From positions 1 through 64,000 of the forward strand of contig JBOHRL010000064.1 in the NCBI GenBank assembly GCA_050732695.1: a DNA stretch of 64,000 nucleotides, written 5' to 3'. This stretch comes from JBFFZF01 sp050732695 (GTDB taxonomy: Bacteria; Gemmatimonadota; Gemmatimonadetes; Longimicrobiales; RSA9). Below, one piece after another: positions 26,111-34,694 of the stretch. Under the pieces are notes generated by a model. That model saw only the letters and a program-made list of their open reading frames with translations. It did no database searches and was not told the origin of the DNA. The position numbers and the translations under genes were made by a program. Each line of letters opens with the position of its first letter. The stretch's first letter is position 1.

Positions 26111-26890
26111 TCAGCGCACTGCTCTGGAGGCAACCCGATCCTCGGGCGCGCCGAGGGGGGCGGGCCGTCCACTCGAATGCGAGCGTGATAGCCAGATCAG
26201 TTTGAGCGTCGTCAGCGGGACGTGATCACGGAGGTGCGCAAGGATCGCAAAGAGCATGAGCGTCATGCCCGCCATTTCGAGGGCTTCCTCTCCCATCGCG
26301 AGCCCGAAATAGATTGGACTGTTCCACGCGCGCGTAGCCGCGATGTAGCGCCCGGCGATCATCTCCATCCCGACCGCACCGCCCACATAAAGGATGCCTG
26401 CGGTAATGAAGCGCAAACGTGTCGCGGGCGGCAGCCGGAACGTGAAACGAGCGTACGCAAGAACGAAAAAGACGAGGAAGATGAGCGCGACGATCACCCA
26501 GCTGAAACGGAAGAAGCCCTGCGGCTGGACGAAGTGCCGCACGACGAAACCGGACAGTTCATGAATGCCGGCGCCTTCATCGATTGCGAGGTACATGAAA
26601 ATGCCGGACAGGACGGCCCAGCGGCGCGCCCCGAGTTCGCGTTTCTGGCGCGCGACCGCGGCCACGAATGCAAGCAGAATCCCGCACGTGAGCAGCGTCA
26701 TCGCCTGAATCAGCGCGGGCAGGTTGCCCTCGCGATCGAGGTCGAAGACGCGCGTGAATTCGCGAACCAGGCCGGGGCCCGCTTCGGCGCCCGTGAACAT
26801 TGCCAGTCCGCCCGCCGCGGTCAGCGCCGCAAACACGATCGCCAACACGACGGCGACAACTTCGGGGTTCAGCCTGAGATTCAGCTGCAT
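26111..26890 (-). CDS. Polytopic membrane protein with conserved acidic/His motifs
   Basis: A 259-residue protein with about seven hydrophobic segments. I start at the ATG at 26890; TTG 26896 is also possible. Helix-embedded residues include YLAIDEGAGIHELSGF, GMEMIAGRY and GEEALEMAGM. Acidic and His residues inside membrane helices hint at a metal-dependent membrane enzyme rather than a simple channel. I do not recognise the family, and a metal site is only inference. The C-terminal ~25 residues are basic and Pro-rich. The gene follows a run of strong stem-loops (26947-27058) downstream of the sortilin-like gene on the same strand. Confidence 0.65.
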   Translation of the reverse strand: MQLNLRLNPEVVAVVLAIVFAALTAAGGLAMFTGAEAGPGLVREFTRVFDLDREGNLPALIQAMTLLTCGILLAFVAAVARQKRELGARRWAVLSGIFMYLAIDEGAGIHELSGFVVRHFVQPQGFFRFSWVIVALIFLVFFVLAYARFTFRLPPATRLRFITAGILYVGGAVGMEMIAGRYIAATRAWNSPIYFGLAMGEEALEMAGMTLMLFAILAHLRDHVPLTTLKLIWLSRSHSSGRPAPLGAPEDRVASRAVR

Positions 26891-26946
26891 CGCCAATCCG
26901 TTGAAGCCATCTGCCTCGACATCGAATCGTCCTGACCGCGTGGCAA

Positions 26947-27058
26947 GTCCGGGACCATCCGGACGTCAGATTCAAGTATAATCCGGGCAACAACATATGC
27001 AGGTTGCCCCGGAACCGGATCGGTGTCGGGACACCCGATCGTTGCAGATTCTCTGCAA
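26947..27058 (-). ncRNA. Candidate structured RNA: four consecutive stem-loops
   Basis: Four consecutive inverted repeats lie in the 297-base gap. In plus coordinates they are GTCCGG/CCGGAC (26947-26964), CCGGGCAAC with GTTGCCCCGG (26983-27012, one bulge), GATCGGTGTC with GACACCCGATC (27018-27040, one bulge) and TTGCAGA/TCTGCAA (27042-27058). They precede the membrane-protein gene on the minus strand and follow the stop of the sortilin-like gene. A structured leader, an attenuator or a processed 3' end are possible. No known riboswitch class was recognised. Confidence 0.4.
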
Positions 27059-27193
27059 TGGTTTGCGAATTTCCGGCGAGAATCCGGCCCCGGAGGCCCG
27101 CCCCCGGGACGGTGTTGAGCCGTGCCCGGACCCCCGGCCAACGGACGTTACCCCATTCGTTCCCGGACCAGCCGGAAACGTCCGCTTCGATTC

Positions 27194-30139
27194 CTACCTC
27201 TCCATCATCCAGCGGTCCTCCTCGACGAGGACCGTCTGGACATACTCGCGGCCAGCCACCGTCAACGTGACCCGGTAGATCCCCGCGCCGGCGAGCGGGC
27301 CCTGACGATTGCCGCCAAAGCCACCGCCGCCACCTTGCTGGCCCTGCGGCTCGGGAGGCGGATTGCCGCGCAGATTCCACTCGACACGATTGATCCCCGC
27401 TTCCCTGGGTGCCTCGAGATCGCGGAACGTTGCGCCTGTACGCAGGTCCGTAATCGTGAGTTTGATCTCACCCGATGGAGCCGCACTCAGATAATAGCTG
27501 ATCAGGGTGCCGTCGGGCGCGTTCTCACCACGGAAGTTCTTCGTCCCGGTCACGGCGCGCACCCTCGTCCGATCGTTCTTCCACAACACCGCGTTGCGCG
27601 GCTCGAACAGATGCGCATCGCCAGCCAGAATCTCTTCGGTCAACTGCTGAAGCGGCGAGATATCATCCATGATCTGGATGCTGCGACCGTGCGTCGCGAG
27701 GACCAGATCATTGTCACGCGGATGCACGAGAATGTCATCGATACGGACGACCGGCAGGTTGTTCATGAACCGCTTCCACGTCGTTCCTTCGTCGATCGAG
27801 ACGAAGAAGCCGAACTCGGTACCGGCATAGAGGAGATTACGATTCTTCGGATCCTGTCGTACGGTGTTGACGTTGCCCATGGCGGGCAGGTTGCCGGCAA
27901 TGGCTGTCCAGGTCCGTCCATAATCGCGGGTTACATAGACATGAGGCCGCAGGTCATTGTGGCGGTGGCCGTCGACGGACGCGAACGCGGTGGCGGGATC
28001 GAAACGTGAGGCCTCGACGCGGGAGACGTAATACTCCCTGGTTCCGCCCGGGATGTTGACACCGACCTCGGACCACGTCGCGCCGCCGTCCCGACTGAGC
28101 TGAATGTTGCCGTCATCGGTGCCGACCCACAGCAGGCCGGGCTGGATCGGGGATTCACTGATCGAGACGATGGTCCCCCAGACGTTGGTACCGTCGTTCC
28201 TGGAGAGGATGCACGGTCCCTGGCGGAGCCGGTTGCAACCCGGCAAGGAGCCGGCGAGGCCCATGTGATCGCGGGCTTCACGATCGAAGTTGTTCGTGAG
28301 GTCCGCACTCATCGTCCAGGTCGTACCACGGTCGTACGATTTGAAGTACCGGTTGCCGCCCGCATGGATCACACCGGGATTGTGCGGTGAGAGCAGGAAC
28401 GGCGTATTCCAGTTCCAGCGGATCTGCGTGCCTTCGGGTGGTTCCGGCACGATGTTGCCTCTGGTATTGCCACCAGCGCCGCCACCGCGTCCGCCGCCGC
28501 CACCGCCGCGGCCGCTGCCCGGACCACGGGGGCGGATGCTTTCCTGCTCGCCGGTGCGCAGGTTGTAGCGGTTGATGTTGCCGTTCTGCGATTCGGAATA
28601 GACGATGGCCCAGTCGGTCGGGTCGATGGCGGTATGGAAGCCGTCGCCGCCGCCGACGCCGTACCAGTCTTCCTTGAGGATCGGTCCGTTGCGAACGGAG
28701 CTGGGTCCACACCATGTGCCATTGTCCTGGAGGCCGGTGCAGACGAAGTAGGGGCGGCGCATGTCGACGGAGACGTGATAGGGCTGGCCGACGGCCCAGG
28801 TGCGGAGTGATTCCCACGTATCGCCGCCGTCGAACGAAACGTCGACGGACCCGTCATTGCCGTACATCACGTGACGACTGTCGTTCGGATCGATCCAGAT
28901 GGCATGATGGTCGACGTGGCCATGACCCTCGAGTTGGCGCCATGTCTTCCCGCCATCGACCGACTTGTAGGCAGAGACGCCACCCGTGTACAGGACGTTC
29001 TCGTTGTTCGGGTCGACGCGGATCTGGCTGAAGTACATGGGCCGGACATTGTGGTTCGAGACGAAGTGCCACGACTGACCTCTGTCATCCGAGCGCCACA
29101 CGCCCGAGCACTGATCGTCCGGTTCGGGCCGCTGCTGCTGGCCGCCGCGGCCGGTCTGGCCGATGATCTCGCCCTGCGGGCAGTTGTTGCCGAAACCGCC
29201 GCGGCCACCCTGTTCGCCGCCGGGTTGCGGCGCCGGCTCGACGGGCTCCTTGTCCGGCCCGACCTCGATCTGCGCGAAGATCACGTTCGGGTTCGACTTC
29301 GAGACGTCGAGGGCGATGCGGCCCATGGACCCGTTGGGCAGGCCGTTGCCAGACAGGCGAGTCCACGTGTCACCGGCATCTTCTGACTGCCAGATCCCGC
29401 TGCCGCCGCCGCCGGAAGCAAAGCCCCACGCCGAGCGGCGCCGCTGGTAGGTGGCGGCGAGCAGGTGATTCGGGTCCGACGGATCGATGATGAGTTCGGT
29501 CGCACCGGTGTTGTCATCGACGAAGAGGACCTTGCGCCAGTTGCGGCCGCCGTCCGTCGACTTGAAGACACCGCGCTCTGCGTTGGCGCCGAACAGGTGG
29601 CCATTGGCGGCGACCCACACCGTATTCGGATCGCTCGGGTGCACGATGACGCGCGCGATCGATTGCGTTTCACGGAGCCCCATCTGCGTCCACGTCCTGC
29701 CGCCATCGGTCGTCCTGTAGACGCCGTCGCCGAACGAACTGCTCTGCCGGTTGTTCGCTTCGCCCGAGCCGACGTAGACGATCTCGGGATTCGATGGCGC
29801 GATTGCGATGTCGCCGATCGAGTGTGTCGAGTAGGTGTCGAAGACGGGCTCGAACGTCGTACCACGGTTCGTTGTCTTCCACAGTCCGCCAGTCGCGAAG
29901 CCGACGTAGAATGTCGCGGGATCGGTCTCGACGACGGCGATGTCGTCCACTCGCCCGCCCTGGCCGACCGGGCCAATGACGCGCCAACGGAAACTGCGCA
30001 GCAGTGGATCGTCGGAGCGGTTGATCATCGGCAGACCGTTCTCGCCGTTCTGCCCACCCTGCGCCGCGACTGGCGAGGCGATGGCGAGGAGGGCGAGCAG
30101 CAGGCCGGATCGACACAACCAGCAGGCGGGGCTGTTCAT
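27194..30139 (-). CDS. Secreted sortilin/VPS10-like BNR propeller protein
   Basis: A 981-residue exported protein. A signal peptide ends at PVAAQ, and AGGAG precedes the ATG. Many BNR/Asp-box strands are visible, for example LWKTTNRGTTFEPV, VYRTTDGGRTWTQ, VFKSTDGGRNWRK and IWQSEDAGDTWTR, the pattern of sortilin/VPS10-type ten-bladed propellers. Three Gly-rich inserts occur, with the longest stretch near residues 555-575. The C-terminal ~110 residues (GEIKLTITDLRTGATFRDLE, then AGIYRVTLTVAG) resemble a FlgD-type Ig-like domain. A sialidase or other enzymatic activity should not be assumed. A shorter paralogue is at 50189-52930. Confidence 0.85.
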   Translation of the reverse strand: MNSPACWLCRSGLLLALLAIASPVAAQGGQNGENGLPMINRSDDPLLRSFRWRVIGPVGQGGRVDDIAVVETDPATFYVGFATGGLWKTTNRGTTFEPVFDTYSTHSIGDIAIAPSNPEIVYVGSGEANNRQSSSFGDGVYRTTDGGRTWTQMGLRETQSIARVIVHPSDPNTVWVAANGHLFGANAERGVFKSTDGGRNWRKVLFVDDNTGATELIIDPSDPNHLLAATYQRRRSAWGFASGGGGSGIWQSEDAGDTWTRLSGNGLPNGSMGRIALDVSKSNPNVIFAQIEVGPDKEPVEPAPQPGGEQGGRGGFGNNCPQGEIIGQTGRGGQQQRPEPDDQCSGVWRSDDRGQSWHFVSNHNVRPMYFSQIRVDPNNENVLYTGGVSAYKSVDGGKTWRQLEGHGHVDHHAIWIDPNDSRHVMYGNDGSVDVSFDGGDTWESLRTWAVGQPYHVSVDMRRPYFVCTGLQDNGTWCGPSSVRNGPILKEDWYGVGGGDGFHTAIDPTDWAIVYSESQNGNINRYNLRTGEQESIRPRGPGSGRGGGGGGRGGGAGGNTRGNIVPEPPEGTQIRWNWNTPFLLSPHNPGVIHAGGNRYFKSYDRGTTWTMSADLTNNFDREARDHMGLAGSLPGCNRLRQGPCILSRNDGTNVWGTIVSISESPIQPGLLWVGTDDGNIQLSRDGGATWSEVGVNIPGGTREYYVSRVEASRFDPATAFASVDGHRHNDLRPHVYVTRDYGRTWTAIAGNLPAMGNVNTVRQDPKNRNLLYAGTEFGFFVSIDEGTTWKRFMNNLPVVRIDDILVHPRDNDLVLATHGRSIQIMDDISPLQQLTEEILAGDAHLFEPRNAVLWKNDRTRVRAVTGTKNFRGENAPDGTLISYYLSAAPSGEIKLTITDLRTGATFRDLEAPREAGINRVEWNLRGNPPPEPQGQQGGGGGFGGNRQGPLAGAGIYRVTLTVAGREYVQTVLVEEDRWMMER

Positions 30140-30427
30140 GCCCGAAACTCCTGTTCGAACGTTGGGGGCCGCCTCCCGGAAGAACGGCGGCGGTGTCTTG
30201 CCGTGAAGCGGGCCGCAATGTCAGGGTGGGCACGGTTCGCAGTCAAGACGCGGGCACGCTCGGAAGCGTTGGCAGGTCGTTGTGCGCCGGGATCAGCGAG
30301 CCGGGCCCGTGCAACGAGAAACGGTGCGCACGCGCGAGCCGGTGTTCAGATGTCGCTGCTGGCTTCACAGCCGCGACCAGCCTACCTTCGGCGGACCGCT
30401 GAAGACGTCCCGGAATCGGAGGCAGCC

Positions 30428-33055
30428 ATGCTCGGGGTTCGTGTCCTCTCGAAGACTCTCCACGCGATGCTGGAAACGGCTGGGTCGATGGTGCTTTTCG
30501 CGGTCATTCTGGTCGCCGGGCCGGCAACGGTGGTGGCGCAGGCGACGACGCGGGCGCCACGCGATGTCCAGACGATCGAGGATCGAACGCAGGGCATGCG
30601 CAAGCTCGATGGTTTTTTCCCGCTTTACTGGGACGACGCCGCGGGCCAGCTGTTCATGGAGATTCCGCGTATGGGCGAGGAGGTGCTGCACGTCGCGGGG
30701 TTGGCCGCAGGCCTGGGTTCGAACGACATCGGACTCGACCGCGGCATGCTTCAGGGTTCGCGCATTGTGAAGTTCGAGCGTGTGGGGCCGAAGGTCTTCA
30801 TGGTGCAACCGAACTATGATTTCCGCGCCTCGAGCACGAACGCAGCGGAGATTCGCTCGGTCGAGGATGCGTTCGCACGGTCGACCCTGTGGGGCTTCAC
30901 GGTGGCTGCGCAGACGGACGATCGTGTTCTCGTCGATATGAACGCGTTCCTGATTCGCGATGCGACGAACATCACGCCGCGTCTCAGTCCCGGCAGCTAC
31001 CGGCTCGATGACTCGCGCAGCGCGATCTACATGCCCGGCACACTCGTGTTTCCGCAGAATACGGAGATGGAGGTTTCACTGACGTTCGCGCAACAACCCG
31101 GCGGTGGCGGCGGGGGGCGGGGCGGCGGCGGTGGCGGTGACTTCGAAGGCGTCAGCAGTGTCGCAGCGAGTGGCGAGGCCGCGACGCTGCGCGTGCACCA
31201 TTCCTTCATGCAGCTCCCGGATGACGACTATGAACCGCGCGCGTTCGATCCGCGTTCCGGCTTCGGGGCCGTCACATGGGCAGACTACGCGGCGCCACTC
31301 GGCGCATCCATGACGCAGCGCTTCATTCGCAGGCACCGGCTCGAGAAGCGAGATCCGGGTGCAGCGATGAGCGAGGCGGTCGAACCGATCGTCTACTATC
31401 TCGATCCGGGCGCGCCGGAGCCCGTGCGTACAGCCCTGTTGGAGGGCGGCAACTGGTGGAACAGGGCGTTCGAGGCGGCCGGCTATCGCAACGCGTTCCG
31501 CGTCGTCATCCGGCCGGACAGCATCCACTCGCTCGATGCACGCTACAATGTGATCAACTGGGTGCACCGCTCGACGCGTGGCTGGAGTACGGGCGCATCG
31601 GTCACGGACCCGCGCACCGGCGAGATCATCAAGGGAGTCGTCACACTCGGCTCGCTGCGCGTCCGCCAGGACTACCTCATCTTCGAGGGTCTGCTGGCGC
31701 CATACGTGAACGGCGATGAACGGCCGCCCGAGATCGCACAGTATGCTCTCGCTCGAATCCGCCAGCTATCCGCGCACGAGATCGGCCACACGCTCGGCTT
31801 CGGTCACCAGTACTACGACAGCCGCGCCGGTTACATCTCCGTGCTCGACTACCCGCACCCGCTCGTGACGCTGCGCAATGACGGGTCGTTCGATCTGTCG
31901 AACGTCTACGAGAACGGCATCGGCGAATGGGATTCCGTCGCCGTAACGTGGGGTTATCAGGACTTCGCCGAAGGCACGGACGAGCAGGCTGCGCTCGACC
32001 GGATCCTCGACGAGGCATGGGAGCGCGACCTGCGTTACATGTCGAACCAGGATACCGAAACGCACCCGGGCGTCGATCAGTGGGCAAATGGGACCGATGC
32101 AGCCGCCGAACTCGACCGCATGATGGAAGTCCGGCGCGTCGCACTCTCGCGCTTCGGCGAACGGACGATTCGCCACGGCATGCCCATGGCGACCATGGAA
32201 GAAGCGCTGGTTCCCATCTATCTCCATCATCGTTACCAGGTCGATGCCGCTGCATCCACACTTGGCGGGCTCCATTACATCTATTCGATACGAGGCGATG
32301 GCCGCGAACCGTTCCGCCGCGCGTCCGGCGATGAGCAACGTACAGCGCTCCGCTCGCTGCTCGCGACGCTCCGGCCTTCGGTGCTGGCGCTGCCTGCGTC
32401 CGTCGTGAACACGATTCCGCCACGACCGTCCGGCTGGGGCGATCACCGCGAGATGTTCCCGCGTTATACCGGCAACGTGTTTGATGCGATCTCACCGGCC
32501 GTCGTCGCCGCCGATATGGTGTACGCCGGATTGTTCGATGCGGAACGCGCAGCGCGGCTGGTCGAGCAGCACGCCCTCGAGCCGTCGCTGCCGGGTCTCG
32601 AAGAGATCATTGACCAGTCTCTCGCAGCCGCCTTCGATGCACCTGCCGCAAGTCCCTATGAGGAGGAGATCCGCCGTGCCGTCCAGCGCGTCGCCATCGA
32701 TCGGCTCATGAACCTGGCCGAGAACGCGCGCATGCCGCAGGTGCGTGCCATCGCAACACACCGGCTCGAACAGAGCGCGCAGTCGGCTTTCACCGTCGCA
32801 CAGGACGGGAACGCACAGGCCGGGCCGCACATCGCACTCCTTACGCGTGATGTGCGACGTTTCCTCGACCGCCCGCTATCACCCTACAGCCCGACCGTGG
32901 CGCCCGCAGCACCGCCCGGCGCACCGATCGGCGAACCGGCCATGAACTGGATCGGGTCCGCTGGCAGTTTCGCGTCATCCGCGACCGGTGCCTTGACGCG
33001 CGCGTGGCGCCAGCGCTTCGATCTCGAGCCGTGGTGCACATGGCCCGGCTCTTAA
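30428..33055 (+). CDS. Secreted zinc metalloprotease (DUF5117/DUF4953-type, HEIGHxxxxGH)
   Basis: An 875-residue protein with GGAGG before the ATG at 30428 and a signal peptide ending near VVAQA. After a beta-rich N-terminal domain it has the metzincin-like zinc site SAHEIGHTLGFGHQY (~448) and a Met-turn YMSNQD (~537). The catalytic Glu follows the first His. N-terminal features match DUF5118/DUF5117 (a DGFFPLYWDDAAGQLFMEIP start) and the C-terminal half is helical. A Gly-rich tract lies at ~223-236. It is probably a periplasmic or extracellular peptidase. An open frame extends 321 codons upstream, but that part is antisense to the sortilin-like gene and carries no signal. Confidence 0.88.
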   Translation: MLGVRVLSKTLHAMLETAGSMVLFAVILVAGPATVVAQATTRAPRDVQTIEDRTQGMRKLDGFFPLYWDDAAGQLFMEIPRMGEEVLHVAGLAAGLGSNDIGLDRGMLQGSRIVKFERVGPKVFMVQPNYDFRASSTNAAEIRSVEDAFARSTLWGFTVAAQTDDRVLVDMNAFLIRDATNITPRLSPGSYRLDDSRSAIYMPGTLVFPQNTEMEVSLTFAQQPGGGGGGRGGGGGGDFEGVSSVAASGEAATLRVHHSFMQLPDDDYEPRAFDPRSGFGAVTWADYAAPLGASMTQRFIRRHRLEKRDPGAAMSEAVEPIVYYLDPGAPEPVRTALLEGGNWWNRAFEAAGYRNAFRVVIRPDSIHSLDARYNVINWVHRSTRGWSTGASVTDPRTGEIIKGVVTLGSLRVRQDYLIFEGLLAPYVNGDERPPEIAQYALARIRQLSAHEIGHTLGFGHQYYDSRAGYISVLDYPHPLVTLRNDGSFDLSNVYENGIGEWDSVAVTWGYQDFAEGTDEQAALDRILDEAWERDLRYMSNQDTETHPGVDQWANGTDAAAELDRMMEVRRVALSRFGERTIRHGMPMATMEEALVPIYLHHRYQVDAAASTLGGLHYIYSIRGDGREPFRRASGDEQRTALRSLLATLRPSVLALPASVVNTIPPRPSGWGDHREMFPRYTGNVFDAISPAVVAADMVYAGLFDAERAARLVEQHALEPSLPGLEEIIDQSLAAAFDAPAASPYEEEIRRAVQRVAIDRLMNLAENARMPQVRAIATHRLEQSAQSAFTVAQDGNAQAGPHIALLTRDVRRFLDRPLSPYSPTVAPAAPPGAPIGEPAMNWIGSAGSFASSATGALTRAWRQRFDLEPWCTWPGS

Positions 33056-33076
33056 CGCGAACGTCTCGGAGGCACA

Positions 33077-33658
33077 ATGGCGAACATGCTCGATTCACTC
33101 ATGGATCAGCTCGGTGGCGGCAACCTCGACACTCTCAGCAGGTCGGTCGGCGCCGACAAGGAAGCGACGCGCGATGCCCTCGCCGCCGCCCTCCCTACCA
33201 TTCTCGCAGGGCTCGCAAAAAACTCCGCAAGCGCGGACGGAGCCGCTGCTCTCGACAACGCACTCGCCAAGGATCACGATGGCGGCCTGCTCGACGATCT
33301 GTCCGGATTCCTGCGCCAGGGTCAAACAGCCAACGGCGAGGGCATCCTGCGACACGTCTTCGGCGACAAACAGGAAGCCGTCGAGACGGCCGTCAGCAAA
33401 TCCAGCGGCATCGACGCCGCCAAAGCAGCGAAACTGCTCGCCATGGCCGCACCCATCATCATGGCGTACCTCGGCCGCAAGCGGCAGCAGGAACAGCTCG
33501 ATCCATCGACGCTCGGCCGCGTCCTGAAAGAACAGAATCAGAGCGTGCAGAAGGCATCGCCTCAACTCGGCGGACTGGCAAGCATCCTCGATGCGGATCG
33601 CGATGGCAGTGTCGCTGACGACATCGCCGCAGGCCTCGGCAAGTTGTTCCGCCGCTGA
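33077..33658 (+). CDS. DUF937-domain protein
   Basis: A 193-residue soluble protein with GGAGG before the ATG. The sequence MLDSLMDQLGGGNLDTLS at the start, then LAAALPTILAGLAKNSAS, and the central HVFGDKQEAVETAVSKSSGID are typical of DUF937 (YidB-like) proteins, which are helical and of unknown function. The C-terminal half (LLAMAAPIIMAYLGRK, then LGGLASILDADRDGSVADD) completes the domain. It begins 21 bases after the metalloprotease stop, so the two are probably co-transcribed. A GC-rich hairpin at 33693-33727 follows. Confidence 0.82.
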   Translation: MANMLDSLMDQLGGGNLDTLSRSVGADKEATRDALAAALPTILAGLAKNSASADGAAALDNALAKDHDGGLLDDLSGFLRQGQTANGEGILRHVFGDKQEAVETAVSKSSGIDAAKAAKLLAMAAPIIMAYLGRKRQQEQLDPSTLGRVLKEQNQSVQKASPQLGGLASILDADRDGSVADDIAAGLGKLFRR

Positions 33659-33692
33659 ACGCATTCGCCAGTCGCGCGGCAGGAACCCGTAA

Positions 33693-33727
33693 CGGGCGCG
33701 GCCGCCTTCGTTGAACGGCCGCGTCCC
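33693..33727 (+). terminator. Hairpin after DUF937 gene
   Basis: GGGCGCGGCCG pairs with CGGCCGCGTCCC, with one bulge, around a CTTCGTTGAA loop ~35 bases after the stop. There is no strong T-tract. The following bases to ~34156 hold no gene that I can support; an open frame at 33915-34148 has no recognisable homology. Confidence 0.5.
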
Positions 33728-34019
33728 TCGGGACATCGGAGAACAATCGGAAAGCGAAATACTACCGGCTTACGAGAGCGGGGCCGAGAAGCGAGCGGAG
33801 CGGGAGGCAGCGCAGTGGACGGTGTATCGCCGGGCACGGCCGTGTGGCTCCGATCTGCGCAGCAGTCTCGACGACCCGTCCACCTACGTATGAGTCCCCG
33901 CCATTCACCCATGTGTGAGTCACATGTGTGGAATGACTGCTGGCAAGTCGAGCGCGGGCGATCGATGGGCCTATCGTGTAACTCTCGCCGGATTCGGGCC
34001 TTACGGCGATCATTACACA

Positions 34020-34039
34020 TTACTCAATGGACTGAGTAA
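34020..34039. promoter_or_regulatory. Palindrome TTACTCA-N6-TGAGTAA, possible operator
   Basis: Perfect 7-bp arms with a 6-base spacer lie in an AT-richer patch about 120 bases upstream of the brnT remnant. BrnA antitoxins repress their own operon through palindromes, so this could be that operator. This is inference only. Confidence 0.3.
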
Positions 34040-34156
34040 GTTCGGTCTTGCCATGAGTATTCAGCTCAAGACGGCGCCGATGACGCGCCAATCCGGCCTC
34101 TCACCCGAGGAGACCCGGACCGACCGCGAACACTGGCTGCGCGCTTGAGACGGTGA

Positions 34157-34408
34157 GCGGCTGAGAAGAACTGGCTGGCGCACGACGTCACGGCGGCCGA
34201 GTGCGAGCAGGTCTTCTTCAACCAGCCTTTGATCCTCGCCGTCGACGCAACGCACTCGGGCACGGAAGAGCGCTTCTTCGTGCCGGGACACGCCGACGCT
34301 GGCAGGAATCTGTTCGTGGTGTTCACTCTGCGCGGAGACCTGATCCGGGTTATCTCGGCGCGCGACATGAGCCGGAGGGAAAGAAAGATGTACGGTAGCC
34401 ATGGCTAG
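34157..34408 (+). pseudogene. brnT: BrnT-family toxin lacking its N-terminus and start codon
   Basis: From 34163 the frame reads EKNWLAHDVTAAECEQVFFN, then EERFFVPGHADAGRNLFVVF and LIRVISARDMSRRERKMYG, an excellent match to the BrnT/DUF497 ribonuclease-toxin core. The frame is closed by TGA at 34154-34156, and no ATG, GTG or TTG follows before the core. The first ~10-15 residues of the family (usually FEWD-like) are therefore missing or out of frame. The stop at 34406-34408 overlaps the antitoxin ATG by 8 bases, as in intact brnTA operons. I infer an inactivated toxin; a frameshift or sequence error near 34150 is the main alternative. Confidence 0.72.
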
Positions 34409-34688
34409 GAAGCGCATCCCGAAGTTCGGGTCGGAAGCCGAGGAGCAGGCGTTCTGGGCGGAACAAGACTCGGCCGATTACGTCGACTGGTCGAAGGCGC
34501 GACGAGCGGTACTTCCGAACCTGAAGCCGTCGACGAAGACGATCTCGCTTCGGCTTCCCGAACACATGATCGAGGAACTGAAGGCGCTCGCGAACAAGCA
34601 GGACGTCCCGTATCAGTCCTTGCTCAAGATGTATCTGGCTGAGCGACTCGAGCAGGAGTTGCGGCCTTCGGGGCGCAAGGCGTCGTAA
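34401..34688 (+). CDS. brnA: BrnA-type antitoxin (CopG/ribbon-helix-helix family)
   Basis: A 95-residue protein. The C-terminal half, STKTISLRLPEHMIEELKAL and then PYQSLLKMYLAERLEQEL, is a ribbon-helix-helix DNA-binding fold of the CopG/BrnA type. The N-terminal half (FGSEAEEQAFWAEQDSADYV, then DWSKARRAVLPNL) is the toxin-neutralising segment usual in BrnA-like antitoxins. It overlaps the end of the brnT remnant by 8 bases. With a broken toxin it could persist as an orphan repressor. The hsdM fragment starts 7 bases after its stop, so the operon likely continued into a type I restriction locus. Confidence 0.85.
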   Translation: MARKRIPKFGSEAEEQAFWAEQDSADYVDWSKARRAVLPNLKPSTKTISLRLPEHMIEELKALANKQDVPYQSLLKMYLAERLEQELRPSGRKAS

Positions 34689-34694
34689 CGGGGA

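Noticed and set aside
26976..26981. TATAAT hexamer in the structured gap
   Set aside because: No -35 element lies at a suitable distance and it falls between two hairpins, so chance is likely.
29465..30427. Upstream extension of the HEIGH metalloprotease
   Set aside because: This part runs antisense to the sortilin-like gene. The signal peptide and Shine-Dalgarno fix the start at 30428.
33910..33926. CATGTG / CACATG short inverted repeat
   Set aside because: Only 6-bp arms and no nearby gene start to regulate.
33915..34148. Open frame of 77 codons upstream of the brnT remnant
   Set aside because: No family, no clear ribosome binding site, and it could be a by-product of the island boundary. 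A faint resemblance of its end (LSPEETRTDREHW) to small proteins near nucleotidyltransferases was not enough.
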